Source: Paracoccus albus
GTDB taxonomy: Bacteria > Pseudomonadota > Alphaproteobacteria > Rhodobacterales > Rhodobacteraceae
NCBI RefSeq assembly: GCF_027913035.1
Contig: NZ_CP115775.1
Span: 2,750,501-2,814,500 of the forward strand
Reading direction: 5' to 3'
Length of the DNA stretch: 64,000 nt
The translations under genes were made by a program, and so were the position numbers. Positions 48,183 through 56,434 of this stretch are shown here, in pieces; the first letter of the stretch is position 1, and every line of letters starts with the position of its first letter. The notes beneath the pieces are model-generated. The model saw only the letters and a list, made by a program, of their open reading frames with translations, made no database searches and was not told where the DNA came from.

Positions 48183-49339
48183 CAGGCGGCCCTCTGCATC
48201 AGGGCTTCGTCATAACGTTCCCAGATCGGCGCGAGATCGATCACGCGACCCTGCCGGCGCGCATCATCCATCGCCATCGCAAGAATACCTGCCTCAAGCG
48301 CATCCAGCGGCGAAACCGGCAACGGGCCGCCGCGCATGACATGGGCCACGACCTCTTCGGCCATCTTCTCATCCGCGCCGTAATGCTGTGACAGTGCGGT
48401 TGCCTGATACTGTTCTTCGACGACGCGGGCCTCTGACATGACGTCGGTGACGTTCAGGAAGCCACGGATGAAGTCGCCCTCGGCCTGACCTTTGGTGCCG
48501 AAAACCGCAAAGCGGCGGAACTGGTCAGGCGCATTCAGATTGGTGTGGAAATTCATCCCGACGCCGTTGGCGTATTCAACAATAGCAACCTGATAGTCGA
48601 TGATATCGGCATCGTTGTCGAAAACCTTGTCAGAGCCGTTCCAGCCGGAGGGCTTGCGGTGATACAGACTCAGATCATTGACGCCTTCAAGACGCGGGTC
48701 GTTTTCCGGCACGAATGTCTTGCGCCCGCCGAAGCTGGCAACACGCGCGGGCCGGGAACCGATCAGGCCGTTGTAAAGGTCCAGATCGTGGCAGCACTTT
48801 TCCAGCATGAAGCTGCCGGACCATTTTTCATAGCGGCGCCAGTCGCGCATGAAGAAGGCACCATGATAGGGGAAGATGTGTTCCGCGGCTTCGACTGAAA
48901 CGATTTTCCCCAGTCGGCCATCATCCCGCGCTTTAAGCAGATCGCGGTAAAGCGGCGCGTAGCGCAGGACCAGACCGACAAGCAGACGGTCATGACCATA
49001 GCGGCCCATCAGTCCTGCCAGTTCGACTGTCTGGTCAATCGTCGAAACGATGGGCTTTTCCGAGAAAACCTTGTTCCCCGCTTCCAGCCCAAGACGAATA
49101 TGATCGAGGTGCATGTGGTTGGGAGAGCCGACCATAAGCAGATCGTAGCCACCAGCCTTCACCAGTTCTTCGGCAGAACCGTATCGGGTGCCTTCAGGCA
49201 CGCCATTTTCCTGCAAGGTTGGCAGACCAGCGGGCTCCGGGTCGAAATAGGAAACAATCTCGAACTCCGGATCCATCTCCTTGAAGACATGCCCAAGGTA
49301 GCCAAGGCGGTAGCCAAGTCCAATTATCCCAACCTTCAT
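48182..49339 (-). CDS. Gfo/Idh/MocA-family NAD(P)-dependent oxidoreductase
   Basis: A 385-aa sugar dehydrogenase-like protein. The Rossmann fold begins MKVGIIGLGYRLGYLGHVFK, with the family motif FSEKPIVSTIDQTVE (EKP, catalytic lysine region) near residue 93 and a C-terminal alpha/beta substrate domain with EKCCHDLDLYNGLIG. It is first in the operon with a CUT1 importer and likely acts on the imported sugar or a derivative (oxidation at a ring carbon or inositol-like substrate). Immediately upstream lie a promoter and a 15-bp palindrome also found before the M81 operon. Confidence 0.88.
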   Translation of the reverse strand: MKVGIIGLGYRLGYLGHVFKEMDPEFEIVSYFDPEPAGLPTLQENGVPEGTRYGSAEELVKAGGYDLLMVGSPNHMHLDHIRLGLEAGNKVFSEKPIVSTIDQTVELAGLMGRYGHDRLLVGLVLRYAPLYRDLLKARDDGRLGKIVSVEAAEHIFPYHGAFFMRDWRRYEKWSGSFMLEKCCHDLDLYNGLIGSRPARVASFGGRKTFVPENDPRLEGVNDLSLYHRKPSGWNGSDKVFDNDADIIDYQVAIVEYANGVGMNFHTNLNAPDQFRRFAVFGTKGQAEGDFIRGFLNVTDVMSEARVVEEQYQATALSQHYGADEKMAEEVVAHVMRGGPLPVSPLDALEAGILAMAMDDARRQGRVIDLAPIWERYDEALMQRAA

Positions 49340-49351
49340 TTCGCCCCCATT

Positions 49352-49370
49352 GGAGAAATTCTTTTTCTCC
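49352..49370. promoter_or_regulatory. Palindromic operator candidate before the Gfo/ABC operon (site 1)
   Basis: GGAGAAA (49352-49358) and TTTCTCC (49364-49370) form a perfect 7-bp inverted repeat around TTCTT. Read on the minus strand its core (49354-49368) is AGAAAAAGAATTTCT, which matches 13 of 15 bases at each of two sites in the M81/RpiR promoter region (52616-52630 and 52689-52703). It is 15 bases upstream of the Gfo start and covers the likely transcription start, a position suited to repression. Confidence 0.6.
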
Positions 49371-49400
49371 TATATGCAAAAACTTCTTAAGCTTGGTCAA
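49371..49400 (-). promoter_or_regulatory. Candidate promoter of the Gfo/sugar ABC operon
   Basis: On the minus strand TTGACC (complement of 49395-49400) is followed 17-18 bases later by GCATAT/CATATA (about 49371-49377). The 11 bases ATTTTCTTGAC containing this -35 recur exactly at the -35 of the M81 operon (complement of 52677-52687). Confidence 0.5.
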
Positions 49401-49506
49401 GAAAATTTAGCATTAACTTGTTTCAGTGTAATACTTTTTCATGCATCTGACGTTCTTTCACCGGCATTTGCGGCACGAGAAGCGGAAATTTGCCTTTCAC
49501 AGCGCC

Positions 49507-50595
49507 TTACCAGACCGTTCCACGGGCAAGCAGCTTTTCAACGCGCGTCACGGCACCGTCCCGATGAAAAACAACACGGTCGAACAGATTCGACACGACG
49601 CAGCAATGGTTTGGGACGATTCGCACCTGCTCTCCGATCCGGGGAAGGTCTGCTGTGCAACCCGACACATCCGTCACGGCATGTTCTTCGGACAGAGAAA
49701 CGATCTTTGCACCTGGCAACTCTTCGATCCGCCCAAAATCATCAAAACCGAGCAGATCAGAGGTCAAGGCCTTCGACCCGGCGTCAAGAACAAGCCTTCC
49801 CTCGGTCGGTATCGAAACCACGGTCGCCAGAACATGCAAAGCGAGATCATCTTCCTTGCATTCGCCCGTACGCACCATCGAGCGGTCGTTGTAGACATAG
49901 GTGCCAGCCCGATGCTCTGTCGCGGCGGGAACCAGATGCGCTTGCCAGATATCCGGACTGCCGCCATTCGAACGTATCGGGCAGTCGATCCCAACGGAAT
50001 CAAGCAGTGCCATCGCCTCAGTCAGAAAACTCTGGACGGCTTTTGCACCACCGGGCGCGGGATAGGTCAGCAATCCAGCGAAGTGCAGGCCGTCCGAAGC
50101 ACTGATTTTCTGCGCCAGTTCGAATGCGGCGCGCGGTGACTGAACACCACAGCGCCCGCCGCCAGTGTCACATTCGATCAGCACTGACAACGGCTTGTCT
50201 TTGCCGAAAGTGGCGGCGTAACCTGCAACCGCGACCTCGTTATCGGCGCAGACTTTCAAGGCAGAAACGCGATTGTTCAACGCCTTCAAACGGCCCAGAC
50301 GCGAAGCGCCCAGAATATTGTAAGTGACAAGAATGTCGTCGAAACCGGCATCGGCAAATGCCTCTGCCTCGGTCAGTTTCTGACAGTTCAGGCCCACCGC
50401 CCCAGCGGCAAGCTGCTGCTTTGCGACGTAAGAAAGCTTGTGGGTCTTGATATGCGGCCTGAACGCTATCCGGTGCTGGTCCATATATCGCTGTGCACGG
50501 CCGATATTCGCGGCAACCCGATCCTCATCTATGACCGGCATCGGGGTGAGGACATCATGCAGCGGGGTGCCGGGTTCCGGCCAGGGGAAGGTCAT
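49507..50595 (-). CDS. PLP-dependent fold-III enzyme, D-threonine aldolase / D-serine dehydratase-like
   Basis: A 362-aa enzyme with the alanine-racemase-like barrel: the PLP lysine is expected in FRPHIKTHKLSYVAKQQLAA (near residue 50). The C-terminal domain has the metal-binding pattern EEHAVTDVSG followed by VRIVPNHCCVV (His and Cys ligands), typical of the D-threonine aldolase/D-serine dehydratase family. It would act on a D-3-hydroxy amino acid or related compound. It overlaps the M81 gene upstream by four bases. The link to a D-amino acid is by family only. Confidence 0.85.
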   Translation of the reverse strand: MTFPWPEPGTPLHDVLTPMPVIDEDRVAANIGRAQRYMDQHRIAFRPHIKTHKLSYVAKQQLAAGAVGLNCQKLTEAEAFADAGFDDILVTYNILGASRLGRLKALNNRVSALKVCADNEVAVAGYAATFGKDKPLSVLIECDTGGGRCGVQSPRAAFELAQKISASDGLHFAGLLTYPAPGGAKAVQSFLTEAMALLDSVGIDCPIRSNGGSPDIWQAHLVPAATEHRAGTYVYNDRSMVRTGECKEDDLALHVLATVVSIPTEGRLVLDAGSKALTSDLLGFDDFGRIEELPGAKIVSLSEEHAVTDVSGCTADLPRIGEQVRIVPNHCCVVSNLFDRVVFHRDGAVTRVEKLLARGTVW

Positions 50596-52097
50596 GCTTC
50601 ACTTTCCTCAGTCTTGAGATTGCGCGGCCAGATGTCCTGACGCACATGGCGATAGGGCGTTGTAGCTGGCTCGTTCGGGTAAGGCCGCCCGGCAGAGCAA
50701 TAAATGATCTCTGACGCGATAGGCGCGAAGGCGGCATAAAAATGATTGGTCGACTTGATGGCCAGGATTTTCTGCTTTTGCGGATCGATTCCAAGCGCCG
50801 TAAACAGCGACGGATCATAGCTTTGCGCCCGCACCGTGTTCAGGATCACCTTAACGCCCGTATCTTCGCCCTGCTGATCCAGCACCGAGATACGCGCAGC
50901 CGGGCCAAAGGGAACTACGCTTTCCCCAAAGATCATCCGCGCATCGGCAGATACCTTCTCCACACGAACAAGTGCATCAACCGGATCACCCGTATTTGGC
51001 GCAGACTTTCCGCCAAAGCGCAGCAAAAACTCGGCGCCCTCACCCGCCACCATGCAGATCTGCACCGCCATCGGATCCCAGATCGTGCCTACGGCAACAT
51101 CCTTCGCCCCTTTGGACAGAAGTTCGCGCAAAAGCACCGTTGCATCGCCCGCCGTACCACCACCGGGATTGTCCCACATATCGGCGATGACAACGGGCCC
51201 ATCCTGCGATGCCATCGCCTTTGCCACGGCATCAACCTCGTTCATCGCCGGCATGATGTGGCGCCCGCGATTGGCATACAGCTTCTCGCCCAGTTCCCGC
51301 GCCAACCGCTGGCCCAGTTCCGCATTGCCGTCCGTTACGGCAATAGTTTTGGTTCCCATTTCAGGGACGTCACCGGCCATGAATCCGTGGATGGTCGAAA
51401 GGGACAGGACCCGCGGATCATCCTTTTCGATCTGCTGCATCAGGTCGACAAAGCCCCGCATCGGCTCTTTCGAGGTCGGAAATACGTCGATCATCTTGCA
51501 GTCATGGATCGACATGACCGGATGCACCCGATTTTCCAGCGTATCGACCGTGATACGCCACAGATCCTCGGCCCGTTCGACGAAATCGGTGTGCGGGAAC
51601 TCTTTGAAGACGACAAAGAAATCCGCCGCGGCGACCCGCTTTTCGGTCAGGTGGCTGTGCGGATCAAGCTCTGCACAAAGCAGCACATCGGGACCGATGA
51701 TCTCGCGGATGCGCGCCAGCAGATCGCCCTCGGGGTCGAGATAGCCCTGCGCGACCATCGCGCCATGCAACCCCATCACCACCGCATCGACGGGCAAAGC
51801 CGCCCGAAGCTGATCCAGAATCTCATCACGCAGGGATTCGTATGCCCCCCGCGAAACAAGACCCGCCGGGTCCGCCCAGGCCGCGGTTCCTTCGATCAGC
51901 GTCCAGCCCTTCTCGGCGCAAACCCGGCGCCCGACGGGAATCGGCGCGGTACACAGGGTTGGCGTCGGTGGATGCTGACCGGGTGGGGCATAAAGCGAGG
52001 TTTCAAACCCTTGCCGGTCGATCATGATCGGGGAAAAAGTATTCGTCTCTGTCGCGAGCGCTGCGACAAAGATCCGCTTTCGACTGACAGCCGTCAT
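50592..52097 (-). CDS. M81-family metallopeptidase-like protein (MlrC type), copy 1
   Basis: A 501-aa protein of the MlrC family, named after microcystinase C. The N-terminal domain has VAALATETNTFSPIMIDRQG, VVMGLHGAMVAQGYLDPEGD and CAELDPHSHLTEKR; the second part has the metal-site pattern IADMWDNPGGGTAGDATVLL, and a C-terminal domain follows. Putative zinc ligands Asp and His are present. Most members are uncharacterised hydrolases. The start at 52097 overlaps the NTF2-like gene stop by four bases, and the stop overlaps the PLP enzyme gene. A second M81 gene lies at 56435 on the opposite strand. Confidence 0.88.
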   Translation of the reverse strand: MTAVSRKRIFVAALATETNTFSPIMIDRQGFETSLYAPPGQHPPTPTLCTAPIPVGRRVCAEKGWTLIEGTAAWADPAGLVSRGAYESLRDEILDQLRAALPVDAVVMGLHGAMVAQGYLDPEGDLLARIREIIGPDVLLCAELDPHSHLTEKRVAAADFFVVFKEFPHTDFVERAEDLWRITVDTLENRVHPVMSIHDCKMIDVFPTSKEPMRGFVDLMQQIEKDDPRVLSLSTIHGFMAGDVPEMGTKTIAVTDGNAELGQRLARELGEKLYANRGRHIMPAMNEVDAVAKAMASQDGPVVIADMWDNPGGGTAGDATVLLRELLSKGAKDVAVGTIWDPMAVQICMVAGEGAEFLLRFGGKSAPNTGDPVDALVRVEKVSADARMIFGESVVPFGPAARISVLDQQGEDTGVKVILNTVRAQSYDPSLFTALGIDPQKQKILAIKSTNHFYAAFAPIASEIIYCSAGRPYPNEPATTPYRHVRQDIWPRNLKTEESEA

Positions 52098-52600
52098 GGA
52101 TTTGCCACGTAGGGCAAGTAGCCGACAAAACCCGCAATCTTCCAACGCCCGCCATCGCGGCGGCAAATATACAGGGTTTGCCAGTTCATGACGTCATGAC
52201 TGCCATCGGCCTTTGCCAGCTTACCATCGAACTTCTTGCGGACCAGAGCCGCGTCGCCGTCAATCTCGATCTCTTCCAGCCGTGTCGCGCCGAAAATACC
52301 CTGCTTGGGATCACCCGCGAAGGCGCCGGCATCGCGCGTTGCGCCGAATTCCTGCGCCTGCCGCAGCCATTCGTCGCGATAGGCTTCCAGGGTGGGGAAG
52401 GCCAGCGTATAGCCCTGCGGATCCGGTTGATGATTACCGCTGATCCCGGTAAATCCCGCCGCGATGAAATCGTCGGCGACCATCTGCCAGTCTGCAGTCA
52501 GAAACGCCTCGATATCCCGCGGGACCAGCATTTCCCAAATGGCACGTCGATCCGTGTCTTCCTCTGCGAACGGATTCTTGAACGGATCACGCAAGCTCAC
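52094..52600 (-). CDS. NTF2/SnoaL-like small protein
   Basis: A 168-aa protein with the cone-shaped NTF2-like pattern: an N-terminal helix region (TDRRAIWEMLVPRDIEAFLT), then VADDFIAAGFTGISGNHQPD, and C-terminal strands ending WKIAGFVGYLPYV. The start is not an ATG: the family begins before the first internal ATG (residue 24), and a GTG at 52600 is preceded by AGGGGG at good spacing. It is first of a three-gene unit with M81 and the PLP enzyme. Such proteins may bind or isomerise small molecules; the role is unknown. Confidence 0.75.
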   Translation of the reverse strand: MSLRDPFKNPFAEEDTDRRAIWEMLVPRDIEAFLTADWQMVADDFIAAGFTGISGNHQPDPQGYTLAFPTLEAYRDEWLRQAQEFGATRDAGAFAGDPKQGIFGATRLEEIEIDGDAALVRKKFDGKLAKADGSHDVMNWQTLYICRRDGGRWKIAGFVGYLPYVANP

Positions 52601-52615
52601 TTTTGGCCCCCTATG

Positions 52616-52630
52616 TGAAAAAAAATTTCT
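52616..52630. promoter_or_regulatory. Palindromic operator candidate (site 2)
   Basis: TGAAAAAAAATTTCT matches the minus-strand reading of site 1 at 13 of 15 bases. It lies 16 bases before the GTG start of the NTF2-like/M81/PLP operon, nearly the same distance as site 1 from its gene (15 bases). Confidence 0.55.
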
Positions 52631-52651
52631 GCACTTGAAGATTTCTCTAGT

Positions 52652-52681
52652 ATCATCACGAGAGACATGGATAAATGTCAA
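52652..52681 (-). promoter_or_regulatory. Candidate promoter of the NTF2-like/M81/PLP operon
   Basis: On the minus strand a perfect TTGACA (complement of 52676-52681) lies upstream of TGATGA/GATGAT about 17-18 bases away. The -35 is embedded in ATTTTCTTGAC, identical over 11 bases to the -35 region before the Gfo/ABC operon. Confidence 0.5.
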
Positions 52682-52688
52682 GAAAATG

Positions 52689-52703
52689 AGAAAACAAATT
52701 TCT
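52689..52703. promoter_or_regulatory. Palindromic operator candidate (site 3)
   Basis: AGAAAACAAATTTCT matches site 1 (minus reading) and site 2 at 13 of 15 bases each. It lies 10 bases before the RpiR start codon, next to its ribosome site, and just upstream of the -35 of the divergent operon, so it could mediate autoregulation. Confidence 0.55.
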
Positions 52704-52712
52704 GGAAGAGTC

Positions 52713-53675
52713 ATGACCGACCCAAATTTGCCAGAACAGGAAACCGCAGGGGAGGACGCAGAAAGCCTGCCGCCTTCTGCAAATGACCCAAGCCCGGCGA
52801 CAACGGCACCGCCCGATATCATCGCGGCACTGGCAAATGAAGAGGGCCTGATTTCAGCGCTAGAGCGCAGGCTGGCGGCGGAAATACTGTCCGATGTGAA
52901 TTTCGCGACCGGCGCCTCCATTACCGAAATTGCCGAGCGTGCGGGCGTCTCCCCGCCTACCGTCACACGTTTTTGCCGCAGACTTGGCTGCGCCTCATTT
53001 TCGGATTTCAAGGTGCAGCTTGCCAAAAGCGCCTATGTCGGTCTGCGCTATCTGAACCCGGAAATGGCCACGACGACCCCGGCAGAGGTCGCAGAAGACA
53101 TCGTGACGAAGGCCCAAAGCGCGCTGTTCGAACTGCATCGTGGGCTGGATATGGACAGCATCGCCAGGGCAGCGGATTTGCTGGCGGGCGCCGGTTTCAT
53201 CTATGCGTTCGGCTCTGGCGGCAATTCATCCATGATCGCGAATGAGTTGCATAACCGCCTGTTCCGTCTTGGCTGCCGGATTTCCGCCTCGACCGATCAC
53301 GGACTCATGTTGATGCAATCCGCCGCCGCCGAAAGGGGAACGGTTGTGCTCGGTTCTTCGTTCAGCGGCCGCAATGTAGAACTGGTGCGCTGTTTCCAGC
53401 TTCTGCAGGAACGCGAAGTCCCAACCATCGCATTGACGCAGCGCGATTCCCCGCTGGCGAACTGCGCGGATGTCGTCGTCCCGATCAATCTGCCAGAAGG
53501 CAAAAATATCTTCAGGCCCACCTCGACGCGGTTTGCATTCCTTGCGGCGGTCGACATCATCGCGAATCTCGTCGCCTATGCCAACCGCGACCGCTCTGCC
53601 GTTCTGCTGCGCGGCATCAAGGAACAGTTGATCCGTCACCGCGACGGGGACGACAGGCAGCTTCTGGGCGACTGA
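52713..53675 (+). CDS. RpiR/MurR-family transcriptional regulator
   Basis: A 320-aa regulator with an acidic, proline-rich N-terminal leader (1-45), a helix-turn-helix domain (about 45-115; ITEIAERAGVSPPTVTRFCR) and a SIS sugar-phosphate-binding domain (about 130-265; GFIYAFGSGGNSSMIANELH, VLGSSFSGRNVELVRCFQL). The family usually responds to phosphosugars or amino-sugar phosphates. The start at 52713 has GGAAG upstream; an ATG 27 bases earlier is possible. It diverges from the M81 operon and leads the SDR-GH20-M81-MFS-CutC genes. The three 15-bp palindromes nearby are its likely targets. Confidence 0.92.
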   Translation: MTDPNLPEQETAGEDAESLPPSANDPSPATTAPPDIIAALANEEGLISALERRLAAEILSDVNFATGASITEIAERAGVSPPTVTRFCRRLGCASFSDFKVQLAKSAYVGLRYLNPEMATTTPAEVAEDIVTKAQSALFELHRGLDMDSIARAADLLAGAGFIYAFGSGGNSSMIANELHNRLFRLGCRISASTDHGLMLMQSAAAERGTVVLGSSFSGRNVELVRCFQLLQEREVPTIALTQRDSPLANCADVVVPINLPEGKNIFRPTSTRFAFLAAVDIIANLVAYANRDRSAVLLRGIKEQLIRHRDGDDRQLLGD

Positions 53676-53720
53676 GCGACGCAGAAAACGGTCAGAATTT
53701 GAACCATGGAAGAGGAAGTC

Positions 53721-54491
53721 ATGTCGAAGCGACTTGCCATTGTCACTGGTGCGGCGGGTGACATCGGCCGCGCCATATCCCGAAGATTGCTGCGCGATCA
53801 CGACGCAGTTGTGCTTGCCGATCTGAATCTGTCAGCGGCAGAGGCTACAGCGGAAGAAATGCAGGGTGAAGCGATACCGATTCAGGTCGATGTCACCGCG
53901 AATGAAAGCTGCACGAATCTGGCCGAGATCGTGGCAGGCAACGGAACGGCGGTGACGCTGGTAAACAACGCCGGCGCGGCAATCGGGCCCAGCCTGCACG
54001 CAACGACCTCAGACCAGTGGCATGATGATCTGTCATTGAACCTCAGCGCGCCTTATCAGGTCTTTGCCGCATTTGCCGATCAGCTGGTGGCGTCGCAGGG
54101 ATCGGTGGTCAACATCGCCTCGGTCAACGGGATGTCGGTGTTCGGCCATCCCGCTTATTCCGCTGCCAAGGCCGGAATGATCCATCTGACACGCATGATT
54201 GCCGTGGAATATGGCCGCCACGGCCTGCGCGCAAATGCCGTCGCCCCCGGCACGGTCCGCACGCAGGCCTGGGAAGAACGGGCACGGGCCAATCCGGCGG
54301 TGTTCGAAGAAGCCGCGCGCCACTATGCCCTAGGCCGTATCGTCCGGCCTGACGATGTAGCGGAAGCGGTCGGCTTTCTCGCATCGCCGCTTGCCGGGGG
54401 GATAACGGGCGTGGTGCTGCCGGTCGATTGCGGTCTGACCGCAGGTATCCCGGCGCTTGCTCGTCAGTTTTCCCAGTCCGAAGACTACTGA
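53721..54491 (+). CDS. SDR-family oxidoreductase
   Basis: A 256-aa classical short-chain dehydrogenase. The cofactor motif is TGAAGDIGRAIS near residue 9, NNAG near 85, catalytic Ser in NIASVNGMS, and the YxxxK motif in AYSAAKAGMIHLTR. Asp in LADLNL after the second strand suggests NAD rather than NADP. I chose the ATG at 53721, after AGAGG at five bases; an ATG 15 bases earlier lacks a ribosome site. It is 45 bases after the RpiR gene and 24 before GH20. It probably oxidises a sugar or hydroxy acid in this pathway. Confidence 0.88.
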   Translation: MSKRLAIVTGAAGDIGRAISRRLLRDHDAVVLADLNLSAAEATAEEMQGEAIPIQVDVTANESCTNLAEIVAGNGTAVTLVNNAGAAIGPSLHATTSDQWHDDLSLNLSAPYQVFAAFADQLVASQGSVVNIASVNGMSVFGHPAYSAAKAGMIHLTRMIAVEYGRHGLRANAVAPGTVRTQAWEERARANPAVFEEAARHYALGRIVRPDDVAEAVGFLASPLAGGITGVVLPVDCGLTAGIPALARQFSQSEDY

Positions 54492-54515
54492 ACTCTCGCC
54501 TGAAAGATCGCCACT

Positions 54516-56420
54516 ATGACCCTTTTCCTTGAAAACGCCTGGTCACCCGCTCCTGCACCTGATGGAAGCTGGACCGTAACACTTCACAACCTCGGCGAAG
54601 AGGAGTTGGCCAATTTCACGCTGTCGGTCACCACAATTACCCGGATCATGCCAGAGCATGATATTGTGGGCGCAAAAGTCCTGCGCCGCGTCGCCAATTA
54701 TCATGAACTGGCGCCCCCGGAAGGAACGCGCCTGAAGGCCGGTGACACATGGCGCTTCAGCGTCTCTGGCCTGAACAGGATGCCGTTTCACCGCAATGAC
54801 GCGGCGAAAACGGCATGGATCACGCGGGCTGACGGAACACATCTTCACATTCAGGTCGGTGATCTGATCCAACACCCCGACATCCCTTCGCTGCCGCCGC
54901 CCCGTCTGCCCGAAGGCAAGCTGACCTTGCCCTTCGCCCTTATGCCGTGGCCTAACCAGATCGACGCAGAGGCCGGCGAGGCACCGGTCATCCTGCACGC
55001 CGCCGATGGCACATCGCTTGCGGATCGCAGATTGATGCTGTCGGTCGATGACCTGCACACTCGTCTGTTTCCGACCGCGCGAAAGCTGTTCCAGCTTGGC
55101 GAGGCGCCCGGCAGCCGCGGGCTTGCCTTTGCCGAGGATGCGGGCCTGCCGACAGAGGGCTTCCGGCTGGACTTCGCAGAACAGATCACCTTGTCCGCCA
55201 GCACAGAGGCGGGCCGTCGCTATGGCCTGATCGCGCTTGCTCATATGCTGCACGGGGCGTTCAACGACCCACAGTTCCGCTTTCCGCTTTCCGGAACGAT
55301 CGAAGACGCACCACGCTATGACTGGCGGGGCAGTCATCTGGACGTATCGCGCCATTTCTGGAGCTTTGAAGAGGTAAAGCGGGTTGTCGATATCCTCGGC
55401 TGGTACCGGATGAACATCTTCCACTGGCACCTGACTGATGACGAGGGCTGGCGGGCCGAAATCCGCGCCTACCCTCAGCTGACCGCAGAGGGTGCGCATC
55501 GCGGATATGATTCCCCCGGTATGCTGCCGCAGCTTGGCGACGGGCCCGAAAAGGCAGGTGGCTATTACACTCAGGACCAGATGCGCGATCTCGTGGCACA
55601 TGCAAGCGGGCTGGGGATCGAGGTCATGCCGGAAATCGAAACACCCGGTCACGCGGCTTGCGTGCTGGCAGCGCTGCCTTTCCTTGTCGATCCGGACGAG
55701 ACGCCGAACAGCTATGCGCCCGTGCAAGGCTATCCGAACAACTCGTGGAATCCGGGTGTGCCGGAAACTTTCACGGTGCTGGAAACCATCATAGATGAGC
55801 TGTGCGAAATTTTTCCCGCACGCTATTTCCACATCGGCGGGGACGAGGTCGCCAAGAACGCATGGCTGGAATCCCCGAAGGCGCGCATTCTGATGCAGCG
55901 CGAAGGGCTTTCGGGCACATTCGAGCTTCAAAGCTGGTTCGCCGGGCGCGTGAAGAAAATGCTGAACGCGCGCGGCAAGGTGATGGTCGGCTGGAACGAG
56001 CTTTCACATGGCGGTGGCGTTGAACCGGAAGACACCATCCTGATGGCATGGGAAACGCCGGAGGTCGGGATCGAGCTTGCGCGGCAGGGCTATGACGTCA
56101 TCATGACGCCGGGACAGGCATATTACATGGATATGGTGCAGGGTCCTGACTGGCTGGAAAACGGTGCCGGATGGGCGGGTCCCGTGCCACCTGAACAGAC
56201 CTATCAATATGAGGCAGAGGGCGACTTTCCTGACGATCTGCGCGGCCATATGCGCGGTATCCAGTCGTGCATATGGTGCGAACATTTCACCACCACCGCA
56301 TGGTTCAACGATCTGGTCTTCCCGCGCCTTCCCGCCATCGCAGAGGCCGCGTGGACACAAAAGGAAAATAAGGATTGGCAGCGCTTTGCGGCGCAAGTGC
56401 GTCTGCATCCCACGCTATAG
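54516..56420 (+). CDS. Beta-N-acetylhexosaminidase, glycoside hydrolase family 20
   Basis: A 634-aa enzyme that removes terminal GlcNAc or GalNAc by substrate-assisted catalysis. An N-terminal beta domain (1-140) and a GH20b domain (to about 265) precede the barrel (APRYDWRGSHLDVSRHFWSF, FHWHLTDDEGWRAEIRAYPQ). The catalytic pair is Asp443-Glu444 in HIGGDEVAKNAW, intact. I see no signal peptide, so it should act in the cytoplasm on imported di- or oligosaccharides. It follows the SDR gene by 24 bases and is followed 14 bases on by the second M81 gene. Its substrate bond is the best clue to this island: an N-acetylhexosamine conjugate. Confidence 0.94.
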   Translation: MTLFLENAWSPAPAPDGSWTVTLHNLGEEELANFTLSVTTITRIMPEHDIVGAKVLRRVANYHELAPPEGTRLKAGDTWRFSVSGLNRMPFHRNDAAKTAWITRADGTHLHIQVGDLIQHPDIPSLPPPRLPEGKLTLPFALMPWPNQIDAEAGEAPVILHAADGTSLADRRLMLSVDDLHTRLFPTARKLFQLGEAPGSRGLAFAEDAGLPTEGFRLDFAEQITLSASTEAGRRYGLIALAHMLHGAFNDPQFRFPLSGTIEDAPRYDWRGSHLDVSRHFWSFEEVKRVVDILGWYRMNIFHWHLTDDEGWRAEIRAYPQLTAEGAHRGYDSPGMLPQLGDGPEKAGGYYTQDQMRDLVAHASGLGIEVMPEIETPGHAACVLAALPFLVDPDETPNSYAPVQGYPNNSWNPGVPETFTVLETIIDELCEIFPARYFHIGGDEVAKNAWLESPKARILMQREGLSGTFELQSWFAGRVKKMLNARGKVMVGWNELSHGGGVEPEDTILMAWETPEVGIELARQGYDVIMTPGQAYYMDMVQGPDWLENGAGWAGPVPPEQTYQYEAEGDFPDDLRGHMRGIQSCIWCEHFTTTAWFNDLVFPRLPAIAEAAWTQKENKDWQRFAAQVRLHPTL

Positions 56421-56434
56421 AGGAAGACGGAACA

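Noticed and set aside
46335..48215. 626-codon open frame antisense to the sugar permeases
   Set aside because: Both permease genes carry EAA loops and membrane helices; the antisense product is very rich in His, Gln, Asp and Arg, typical of a shadow frame.
50592..52097. Assignment of M81 copy 1 as a true microcystinase
   Set aside because: No other microcystin-degrading genes (mlrA, mlrB, mlrD) are present, and most M81 members are of unknown function.
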